From Linanthus parryae (Eukaryota > Streptophyta > Magnoliopsida > Ericales > Polemoniaceae), in contig JALGPY010000005.1 in assembly GCA_023055425.1 (NCBI GenBank), forward strand, positions 78,657,495 to 78,721,494: 64,000 bases of DNA. The letters are read 5' to 3'. The notes beneath the pieces are model-generated. The model saw only the letters and a program-made list of their open reading frames with translations, made no database searches and had not been told where the DNA came from. This document shows, in pieces, positions 55,963-64,000 of this stretch; within the stretch, counting starts at the first letter, position 1, and each line of letters starts with the position of its first letter. Both the position numbers and the translations under genes were made by a program.

Positions 55963-57300
55963 CCCCCACACTTGCCATTTGCGCGTCCCGAGCAAAGTCT
56001 CATCTACCACATCTATCTGTTTTCTAGCCGACAAGACTCAAACGACTCAAACACGGCTCTCAACACAACAATGAAGCAAGATGATGCAAATGAAAGTTTA
56101 GACTTGATCATAAAACAAAAAAATCTTCCTTTCGTTTTGCGAGATCAGGCAATTTCTATCCACAATAGACCGGAGCTCCTGGAGTAATGAAAAAGTTAGG
56201 CAAGAGGCGTGAAGCATAACTAAATTCGACAACATGTAATTCCCCATAGTTAGTATAGAAAGCTTAACTTTACTATAAATAACACCCTACATCTTCATGT
56301 GTGCTGATAAAAATAAGAGGCTAACTAAGGCTAAGCCACATTCATAGTCCGAGCTCCTATTTCGCTAATGATCAAATATGATGAGGCTTAAGGACAAAAT
56401 GGATATAAGTTGTATGAAGCAAAAAATCCTAAAGCGCCACATAAGCTCACCCAAACTCCATATCTCACACACCCTCACCTTGATGATAGGAATCCACAAT
56501 CCGAATCTCACCGACTCCGATCCTCAATCCCCTCAAACCCCGGTAGTCAATCCCATGGCCATTAAAGCAAATAATGTGCGAAACTCAATCAATCTTCTAT
56601 CTGGAACCAGGAACTTTCACCACTCGATTTCCAATAAGTACAACTGTATTTCTTTATTCCTCTCCCTTTTTCTCCCTTTTTTTCATTTTGTTATATTTTT
56701 TTCTCTCAATAAAACAACGATAATACAAATAAAAATGTACGAGTGGTCCTCCTCCAAGAATCAAGCAGTAATGATAAGTTCGGGGAAAGGAAATTAAAAA
56801 ATCCATGAATGAGTATCATAATAATAATTCATCTCCCCCGAACTCCATGAAGCGTGCGATTCCACAAACCGTCAAAGTCAAAGCGGGTATGGGCGTGGAG
56901 TCTTCAATGCACAATCTCTATGTCTGTAGTCAAATGTCGACACCCCCACACTAGAATGCCGTTACATCCCCCTCTCAAGTAACAAATAAAATATGTAACA
57001 TGCCTAATCCAACTGATCCTCCTACACCAAGATGATAGAAATCCGGTACCTAGCGCATGCCACCAATTAAGTACAACCAACCCCATTTTTATGCGGATTA
57101 TACATCACACACTCATACTCTCCACTACTGTTCCCACGATGTAAAGACATGGAACACCGCCACACCTTAGTGTGCAAGCTAATTAATTTACCCTCGCATC
57201 CCCTCGAAGATATCAAATGAAGCATATGCGGTCTGTAGAACTCACAAAAATATGTAATGAAGTACTCCCTCAACGACCCTCCTCAACTACTGCTCCCTCG
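55963..57300 (-). mobile_element. non-coding 3' interior of the minus-strand Tat-type element (outer edge unknown)
   Basis: Begins with the polypurine tract and TTTGCTCGGGACGCGCAAATGGC block in element orientation, the standard Tat/Ogre 3' region, and parallels 2590-2739. No gag or pol sequence is present. The second LTR was not found, so the copy is truncated somewhere before about 57500. Confidence 0.5.
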
Positions 57301-58707
57301 TGACGCTCTAGAAATTTGATTCTAACGATATATGATTGTGCACAAGAGATTCCGGCGGGGAGACCTCCGTGTACACCGTAAGTAGAGGATCAGAGATAGC
57401 ACGGGAAGAGTTGGGTTGTGTGTAGGGAGAGAGTAAGGCAGTAGTAATGTCTGAGAGAGAGACAGAGGTTTGGCAGAGCTTCCGCGTATGGCTAGTGTGT
57501 CCTCCTTTGTATGGAAAGGTTAACGTCCTATATATAACAGAGAACGTGACCGTTGCAGTGTGGTTAATGCGCCCATTAATGGCGGCTTAATTAGCTTAAC
57601 CGCAACGGCACGTTCTTCCGCCTATATAGGGACCGTTACAGCACGTTATGCGCGAATACCGGAACCGTTACGAGGTTGACCGGGTTTGACCGGATTGACC
57701 AGGTTTATGGAGCTGGTGCCATAAATCTCTCAAAAGCAGTTACTAAAGGTCGCGTGCGGGCTTGGCTCGCACGCGACAGGACTTACTCTAGCCTCCAAAC
57801 CACTAAGTCCCTACAAGTCCCGTGCGGTGGTATGCGAGGGCTCTGTCTCGCAGCCCCCACATGGATCAGCGCGGCTGGTGATCCAGTGTGTGTGGAGCAC
57901 AATATGGTGTGCTAGATGGTTGCCACGTGGCCAAGATCTGCTAGCTCAAAAAGCACTATCTACATTAGCCCCCTTTCTGCGCGTGAAGGCTCATAGCTGT
58001 ATAGACTTCCATGCGCGGAAACCAACATGCGCGTCGCCGCCACGCACCAATTCAAACACGAGCAAATTCAGCCCCCGTGCGTGCCATCATGACCTAAAAC
58101 CCCTAGAGTCGTGCCGTCTGGCCTTTAGGGTTCTAGGCGTGACGTCAGCTTGTCCTGTGATTGCGCGATTCGACGGTGACGGTTGCTATTCGACTACAGA
58201 AAGGACGCAACCCTTCATTGTTTTTGGATAAATACTTTGTACTCTCCATTGCTGCAAAGCATCACTTCTTTTTCTTAAAGTGAATGGTACCCGGAAGTTC
58301 GAGAGCAGATTCAGATAATCAATCACCAGTTCAGAACTGCAAATCGTCTTCTTCAACTGTGTGTATCCAAGCAGGCCTCACGAAAACAAGGTTGGCCTTG
58401 TTCAATTTCGATTTACAATACCAATATATGCTTCAAACTGCGTTGAATCTGTAAACCCATAACATATAATCTGTTGAAACTTGTGAAGAAGCTTCAAGCT
58501 TTGGACCCAATTTTGGCTTAATCCTTCGATGATAAGGACCTTGGATGTAGAGTTTTGAAATCCCTGATAATGCAAACAATTTCCAACTTCTAATTTTCTG
58601 AAATTGATACCAGAAACTGTTCATCTTCTTTTCCGTAGATCTTAAATCTCAAGATTCAAACTGAAGTGTGGCATATTTCTCCCCCCTTTTTTCTTGCTCT
58701 TCCGCAG
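57301..58707 (+). other. upstream region of the PMD gene: promoter and 5' untranslated candidates
   Basis: The region is richer in G and C than the flanks. CTATATATAACAG near 57529 and GGATAAATAC near 58228 are TATA-like candidates. A polypyrimidine tract and CTTCCGCAG acceptor end at 58707, two bases before the ATG, implying an intron in the 5' untranslated region. An inverted repeat GTCGCGTGCG...CGCACGCGAC is at about 57748-57778. Frames in 57676-58231 resemble nothing known. Confidence 0.45.
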
Positions 58708-58709
58708 GA

Positions 58710-60591
58710 ATGGCCAAGACAAAAGGAACCAAACCCACCAAGGATGACGAAGAGATACCTGATCTTCCGCAAGCTTTGTGGCGAAAAGCCCCCTACCTGG
58801 GTGGCAAAGATTTCTACCACGCGAGGGTTAAGGCAAAGAAATTGCCTGCTTCTGTCCCCAATGAGGGATTGCTGACGTTGACTCCCCCAGTTAACTCAGC
58901 CTTGCTCGAGTTGATTGGCTGCGAGGATGTGGTTCGATTGGGAATCGAAAATGGGTACTTCCCCAATGCTGCGATTTCCACCCAAGCTTTTGTCCAGAAA
59001 TTGGACTACATGGATGAGTGGATTGACCATGTGTTGACCGATCATGCTGCGACTCTTAATGAGGCCGGCGTATACTTCGCTGTTCGTGCTATGAAGGGTG
59101 CTGCCGTGAAGCTGGACCAGTCCATGCTTCTAAACCTTCTTTCCCGCTACTCGCCTGCGACTCACACTTTTCACTTTGCTGAGTTCGAGGCTGCCCCCAC
59201 ACTCGAGGACGTGCATATGCTGTATGATCTGTCTCCCATGGGTGAAGTGGACCCTTTGAGTCCCTTGAGGACGGATGCGGAGATCGCTTTGTACACGCAG
59301 ATGGAGGAGTGCCTATCAGAGGTAAATAAAATCTCCACCCGGTGGACCACTACCAAAGCCCTTCCCAATTGGCAGTTGGTTGACACGTCTGCGAAGAATA
59401 CTTGGAATAAATGGGTGCAGTACTTCTTTCGTGACTACGCGAACAGCAGCATCACTAAGAAGCTTCTGAGTCAAGACCCGGAGGCCAAGAACTACGTGGA
59501 GGGTAAGGGCTATCACTTGACCCTTTGTGCTTTCCTCTGTGCCTGGCTATCGAGGTACTTAATCGATGGTCACCCGCACGATGGTGTCTTCTACCATGTT
59601 CTGCCGCTCGCTGTGAAACTGGCCCTTGGCCAGAGAGTCGCACTTGGACCCTTAGTCTTGGGCACATTGTACTATAGATTGGATCAGCTGGTTGTGGCCA
59701 TGAAGGAGTCGCGCGGCCGCCTCGACATACTGACCTTTATCAACATTTACTTCTTGACGATGTGGGTCTTTGAGCGGTGGCCTTCTTATGCCCCAACTGC
59801 CTCCAAACCCAACAAGTGGTGTCCCCCTGGCGAGGTGGAGGAGCGTAACTGCGGCAGAGCTGCGAGGTGGTTCGGAGCGAACAATACAAAGTGCGTTTGG
59901 AGCCTGATATGCGACAACCGGAAAGAGTTCGTTGCCAGGGCCTATGCCGTGCGTATCGAGAACGTGCGATGGTTTCCAAAGCTGTACCCTTCTAAGGGTA
60001 TCGTCTTCTCAGAAGAGCTCCTCTTCGAAGAGGGATCGCATTTCCACGAGCGCTATTGCGAATTCTTTTGCTGGTGCCTGCGAGGCTCTCTTCCTGCTCT
60101 CGCAGAGCATATTCGTGAGCTCGCGCCCAGGTATGAGAGGATTACCTGTGGATGTTGACCCCACTCGAGTTTCTCCCCAGTTCGGCTTTGATGTAGTGGC
60201 ACCCTCAATCTGGCCACAGTCCATCATCAGAGGTTGCTATAGGCGCTTGCTGACAAAGGAGTGCAAAACAGTCTTTATGAACAATCTTCCTTTTGAACAG
60301 CCTGCAGGTAACCGCGAGGGTGGTTGTTCCAAGAACTGGCTCGCATACTGGATCGCCCAGCACGTCAGGTTTGAGACGCAGTCAGCTCCTCAGCCAAGCA
60401 GAGCTCCTTTGATCAAGAGAAACTCTTTTCCGTTTCGCCCCAACTGCAGTCTGAGAGAGTCCGAATATGGTTGCTACTCATTGTTGGATCATGAGAACCA
60501 TTTGTGCCCTGACGTCATTCTGAATGAAAAGATCGCCGCAGTTAAGAAAGGCGACTCGCATGTCATCAGATATAGCGAGACATTTGCTAAG
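58710..60591 (+). CDS. PMD gene exon 1 (PMD domain)
   Basis: ATG at 58710 (MAKTKGTKPTKDDEEIPDLP) was chosen because it follows a good acceptor ending at 58707; the open frame further upstream lacks an ATG. The frame is open to 60156. From about 60140 homologous-looking sequence (VDVDPTRVSPQFGFDV, IWPQSIIRGC) continues in the next frame to the donor AAG|GTAAGC at 60592. A one-base indel near 60141 would explain it. Confidence 0.75.
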
Positions 60592-60669
60592 GTAAGCAAA
60601 TTTTTCCACATGCGTTAAGCTTCTTGATTTCCATACGTTGATGTCTCTATTCTACTCCGTTTGCTGTAG

Positions 60670-61149
60670 TGTCATGTGCGGAGATTCGCATCTGGTGATC
60701 GTTCCAAGTCGCTGGTTAACACCATTGTTGCCACAAGAAGACAAGGACAGTCGTTCCTGCTAGCATCGAGGATGGACCCCGAGGTCGAAACCAGGATTCA
60801 CGCAGTCATGAATGCTTTTGCTGACTCGCTGATAATGCTCCGGCCTCGTCTCCACCCAGAGATAATCCATCTCCTCCAGCGACTGCAGCGCCGAGAGCGA
60901 AGAGACCCTGGCAGAAGGGGATTACAATATCTTCCCCTAGGAGCGCTCCAACTTCTCCTCCAGCGAAGTCCCTTTCTGCCAAGGACAAAGGCAAAGGTCG
61001 CATGCCCAGTAAAGCGCGGAAGGAGCTCGCAGTTGAGACCTTCGTTCCATTCAACCAGGAGGAAGAAGAGGAGAGGCAGGAGCCCAGAGAAGGTGATGAA
61101 GAAGAAGAAGAAGAAAGAGCAAATGTGATACATGAGGAAGAATCAGGAG
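60670..61149 (+). CDS. PMD gene exon 2 (linker, Pro/Ala-rich then acidic)
   Basis: Acceptor TTTGCTGTAG ends at 60669 (intron 60592-60669, 78 bp). The frame from exon 1 continues (CHVRRFASGDRSKSLVN...EVETRIHAVMNAF). After a frame change near 60800-60840 it is Pro/Ser/Ala-rich (APASSPPRDNPSPPATAAPR) and then acidic (EEEEERQEPREGDEEEEE). Donor GAG|GTACCT is at 61150. Confidence 0.65.
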
Positions 61150-61225
61150 GTACCTCCATTGCGTTTTCCTTCTCATTATCATAATTCTTTTGCAACTTGC
61201 TCTTAAACCAATCGCTTCTTCGCAG

Positions 61226-61582
61226 ATGATGATGATGATGAGACCATCGGTGGCCTTTTGGCCAAGAGACAGAAGAGGGATGCTCATTATGGCATTTCGG
61301 ACGAACCCATAAGCGAGGACGTTCTTGCCGAGTCTAGGAAGACAGCCGCGGAAGCTGCTGAAAGGAGAAGGCAACGAGAAGAGGAGGAGCTCGAGCGTGT
61401 GAGGCAGCGGAGCCTCGCAGAGCAACATGTCGACGACTTAGTGCGTCCAGCTGATGAGGAAGATGTGCTTCCCGAAGAGGTGACTCCTCAAGCTGAGGAG
61501 GAGGATGCGGCTCCAGAAGAGGATGCAGCAGCTTTGGAGCAAGCCCAGGCAGATTTTGAAGAAATCGCAGGCGGCGATAAAG
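61226..61582 (+). CDS. PMD gene exon 3 (charged, helical)
   Basis: Acceptor CTTCTTCGCAG ends at 61225 (intron 61150-61225, 76 bp). The junction is phase 1 and gives a run of Asp. It encodes AKRQKRDAHYGISDEP, then a long E/R/A-rich helix-forming stretch. Donor AAAG|GTGAGA is at 61583. Confidence 0.75.
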
Positions 61583-61961
61583 GTGAGATTTTTAATCTCG
61601 TAGTAACTTATTGAGATGTTATTGTGGGTGCGTTAAAGCATGGTGTGTCAAAGGCTGACATTCGCCGTTGGCTAGTAGGCAAGTGCGGTGAACCCTCAGG
61701 TAATCACTTGATAGATATGCGTGAACTAAGATTAGTAACTCGAAGCATAATCATGCCTAGCTTCTTCGCCCCAGGTCATGCTCCTTTTAAAGACATGCTT
61801 AATGAGGACACACTAATAGGGCATGGTTCCACGTCTTTAGTGTATGACGAAGACACTCAAATCCCACCTTCGCGTGGAGGTGCTTGCTCTTAGCTTTAGC
61901 AAAGGATAGTAAAATAATGTATGATACAATTTACCTCACATCATCGCATTTTGTATCGCAG

Positions 61962-62450
61962 GCACTGCTGATGAACCCGTGTTGGAGCAAAGAAGTCAAA
62001 CTTCTGCATCCTATGTCCCAGTGCTGAGTTCTCATACCGAGAAGCCCGTCGCAGCTGCTGAATACGCAGGAGAGCCCTTTGAGGACATCATCGAACTTTC
62101 TGATGATGCCGAAGCTGACGCTGTGTTAATGGAGGAAGATGCCCATGCTGGCGCTGAGGAGGTAAGGACAAGTACTGTCGATGCTACCGCATCTGAAAGT
62201 GTCGCTCGCCAAGCAACTTCGGCTACCACTATGCCTCCAGTGATGACTGAGTCTGTGACGCCACTTCCTGCGTGGAGCTTTTTGGGCTCGCAGGTCGGAG
62301 CTGCAATCGCAACTGGTGCGGCTTATACTCTTCCTTCTAACTACGAGGAGTTAGAGCTCGCAGCTGATAGGAGAGCTATGGAGCGTGGACAGTCTTCGAC
62401 CACTCCAGCAATGCGCATTCCTTCTCGTCGTGAGATCCTTGAAGGAACTG
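61962..62450 (+). CDS. PMD gene exon 4
   Basis: Acceptor TTTTGTATCGCAG ends at 61961 (intron 61583-61961, 379 bp), phase 1. It encodes an acidic, Ser/Ala-rich region (EPFEDIIELSDDAEADAV) and then PLPAWSFLGSQVGAAIATG. The sequence FEDIIELSDDAEAD resembles a SUMO-interaction-type motif (hydrophobic core followed by acidic residues), which is only suggestive. Donor ACTG|GTAAGT is at 62451. Confidence 0.75.
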
Positions 62451-62531
62451 GTAAGTCGTGGTTTGCTGTTTGCATCTCGCACTATTCATTTGCGAGTTTG
62501 ATATCGTAACTTAGCTTTGACATTGCTTTAG

Positions 62532-63007
62532 GTTTGAAGCAAGCCGATGTGGACTGGCTAGTTCGGATGCGCCTCACCTATCCTCAATCATTTGTGAGAT
62601 CTCTGGAGATAGGGCCCTTTGACAGAAGGCTGTTTCTTACCGAAGCCATTTGGATTTTGGAGCAGCTGTCTGCGGCTACGCCTGCGACCATTTCTGCTCA
62701 GAGTGCCGAATTGCTTTTTGGCATGTGCCAAAATCTTCTGACTAAGGTTTAGGGCAAGCTGGGTTTCAAGTTTCTTATGAAAAGAGTTACTTTGATTCGC
62801 GCAGCCGTAACTTTGAAACTCGGCCATCAAAACCTCGCAGCTGAGAAGCAGAAGGTGGAGCAGCAAAAGCAAAAGGTTGAAGAGGCTCTGAGGCTCTATC
62901 ATGAGATGAATGCCAAGTGCGAATAATTAAAACGAGAAGTGGAGCAGGTAGAGGATCTGAGCCGTCAGTTCACCCTTAATGACTCCTTGATCAAGAATTT
63001 ACTTTGA
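62532..63007 (+). CDS. PMD gene exon 5 (coiled-coil tail, two stops)
   Basis: Acceptor CATTGCTTTAG ends at 62531 (intron 62451-62531, 81 bp), phase 1. It encodes LKQADVDWLVRMRLTYPQS, then after TAG 62750-62752 an in-frame KQKVEQQKQKVEEALRLYHEM coiled coil to TAA 62924-62926, with further helix-like codons to TGA 63005-63007. The conserved look past the stops suggests recent nonsense changes. Confidence 0.6.
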
Positions 63008-64000
63008 CTTTTGAATTTCAAAAGTAGCAAACAAATAGCAGAAACATTAATGTAATGTTACTAGAAACATTAATATAATGTTTCTAGGGTTTCTCCCCCC
63101 TTTTTTTTAACAAAAGAATCGACATGCCCGTTTTGTCCTTTCCGGGATTTGATGGAATATCTAATTATGACATCAGCAATTGATATTCTGCTTGATTTTC
63201 GCGCTAATTTCTCGTAAGATAAGCACGCTTTCCTTGGGAAGTCCATCCGAATCATGACCATCCGTCATTTATTAGGATACGCAACTGAATCGTCGTAGCC
63301 TTTAGTAGGGTAATTGATCGTTACCGCTTTTCAAGGCGTAAGTGATTGACCTTACCCTGTTTTCGAATTCTGCTGACTCATCTTGGCAACTGAAGAGTCT
63401 CCACAAGGTCTATATAAACCCTGTCTTTTCCATTTGGGTTCTTCATCCCAAAAATGTGCTTTGCCGTGAGTCCTTACGACTGATGGCTTCAACGCTTGTT
63501 TTTCGTTGATTCATGGCAACTCCAAGTCATGAGACCTGAGTTTGCGCTTTGTGCCATAGAAATAGTTTCCTTTATGAGGTTTACTAATCTTTGTAACCTT
63601 CATAAAGAAAATGGAGATGATATCTCATGTGTATTCGAAGAATTTTCTTCGTCTATTATGTTTGCAGGTCATGTTTCCGGCCGCCTCCCGGTGAGGTGCA
63701 GCGCCGTAGTGACCTTGCTACCGACTCGTAATGAACGGTGGAATTCTCCTCCAGCATCCCTGGAGGAGGATTTCTTGCCTCTTCGTTCTTGAACTCAGGA
63801 GGCTCGCCAATGCCCTTGTCTATCAGGACAAGGAACCCAGCACCAGAGGAATGACTGCTTCCCCTGTTTTGCACGAATGCATACGTCGGAACAGGTAGTT
63901 CCTCTGGTACATATCTTGATCAGACAGGGGTCTTGTCAGATCCTGAGATCTTGAACGTAGGACCACCCAGACCATTGCCGCCAGGGATGCAGTTAATGGC
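63008..64000. other. window end; promoter-like signal but no recognised gene
   Basis: GTCTATATAAACC near 63409 is a good TATA-like box, followed at 63483 by ATGGCTTCAACGCTTG, whose frame closes after nine codons. TTTGCAG at 63662-63668 could be an acceptor. From about 63665 the sequence is more GC-rich with open frames on both strands (for example 63656-63874 minus); none resembles a known protein. Confidence 0.35.

Larger units (their letters stand above)
58710..63007 (+). pseudogene. plant mobile domain (PMD) protein gene, multi-exon, with frame breaks
   Basis: Exon 1 encodes the PMD domain, found in MAIN/MAIL1-type plant proteins and in PMD genes carried by transposons. Landmarks are LLNLLSRYSPATHTFHFAEF...APTLEDVHMLYDL, FLCAWLSRYLIDG, LAVKLALGQRVALGPLVLGTLYYRL and FINIYFLTMWVFERWP. 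Later exons encode an acidic, low-complexity and coiled-coil-like tail. Exons: 58710-60591, 60670-61149, 61226-61582, 61962-62450 and 62532-63007. The last three junctions are all phase 1 and join open frames exactly, strong support for real splicing in the ancestor. Against function: a frame change near 60135-60150, another near 60800-60840, TAG 62750-62752 and TAA 62924-62926. Either it is a recently decayed gene or the assembly has small errors. MAIN-type proteins act in silencing and genome stability; a role here is not implied. Confidence 0.75.

Noticed and set aside
63665..64000. organelle DNA insertion
   Set aside because: GC-rich with open frames on both strands, but no plastid or mitochondrial gene could be recognised.

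Overview
The window is nuclear DNA of a flowering plant, most likely a eudicot. It is a repeat-dense, gene-poor region. The evidence is plant-specific LTR retrotransposons (Athila-like, Tat-like, SIRE-like and a young Ty1/copia), Tourist-like and hAT-like MITEs, tRNA-derived SINEs, plant-type splice sites and a plant mobile domain (PMD) gene. There is no rRNA, CRISPR or bacterial operon structure. The species cannot be told from the sequence.

Layout. 1-3098: Tat-type LTR pieces around a short non-coding interior, cut at 3098 by another LTR element (LTR 3099-4944, then a methionine-tRNA primer site), whose interior to about 7340 is decayed. About 7345-12255: an Athila-like element (LTR, Asp-tRNA primer site at 8370, gag-protease). 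Its reading frame jumps straight from the protease to the integrase tail, and it is followed by an array of six small hairpins. About 12255-28858: a 5'-truncated SIRE-like copia element (gag end, pol, env-like ORF, 3' LTR) sprinkled with a CTCAAGGCCTTGAG-type palindrome. A complete, very young copia element (16318-24827, minus strand, 5-bp target duplication) sits inside it. 28861-31256: T-rich repeats and MITEs.

31257-45800 is repeat-mixed and gene-poor. It holds weak exon candidates, a riboflavin synthase pseudogene (36812-38195) split by an hAT-like element that carries a tRNA-derived segment, a TIR repeat (38968-39843), a long inverted repeat (arms 39960-40795 and 41490-42330), tandem duplications, a foldback MITE and a SINE. 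45805-50905 is a decayed copia element with abnormal ends and a Tourist-like MITE in its integrase. 51302-51880 is LTR-like DNA with an array of heat-shock-element-like motifs. 53628-54343 is a LINE-type ORF1 fragment cut by a minus-strand Tat-type LTR (54344-55962).

58710-63007 is the best candidate for a host-type gene: a multi-exon PMD protein. Its splice junctions agree in phase, but it has two frame breaks and two in-frame stops. The last kilobase has a TATA-like signal but no gene I recognise.

Most genes here are parts of mobile elements, and the window reads mainly as a record of nested insertion. I saw no convincing novel multi-gene system. The most unusual signals are the dispersed palindrome in the SIRE-like element, the covarying hairpin array in the Athila-like element, the HSE-like array, the long inverted repeat and the atypical copia insertion ends. 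Coordinates are from manual reading. LTR outer edges marked approximate may be off by tens of bases.
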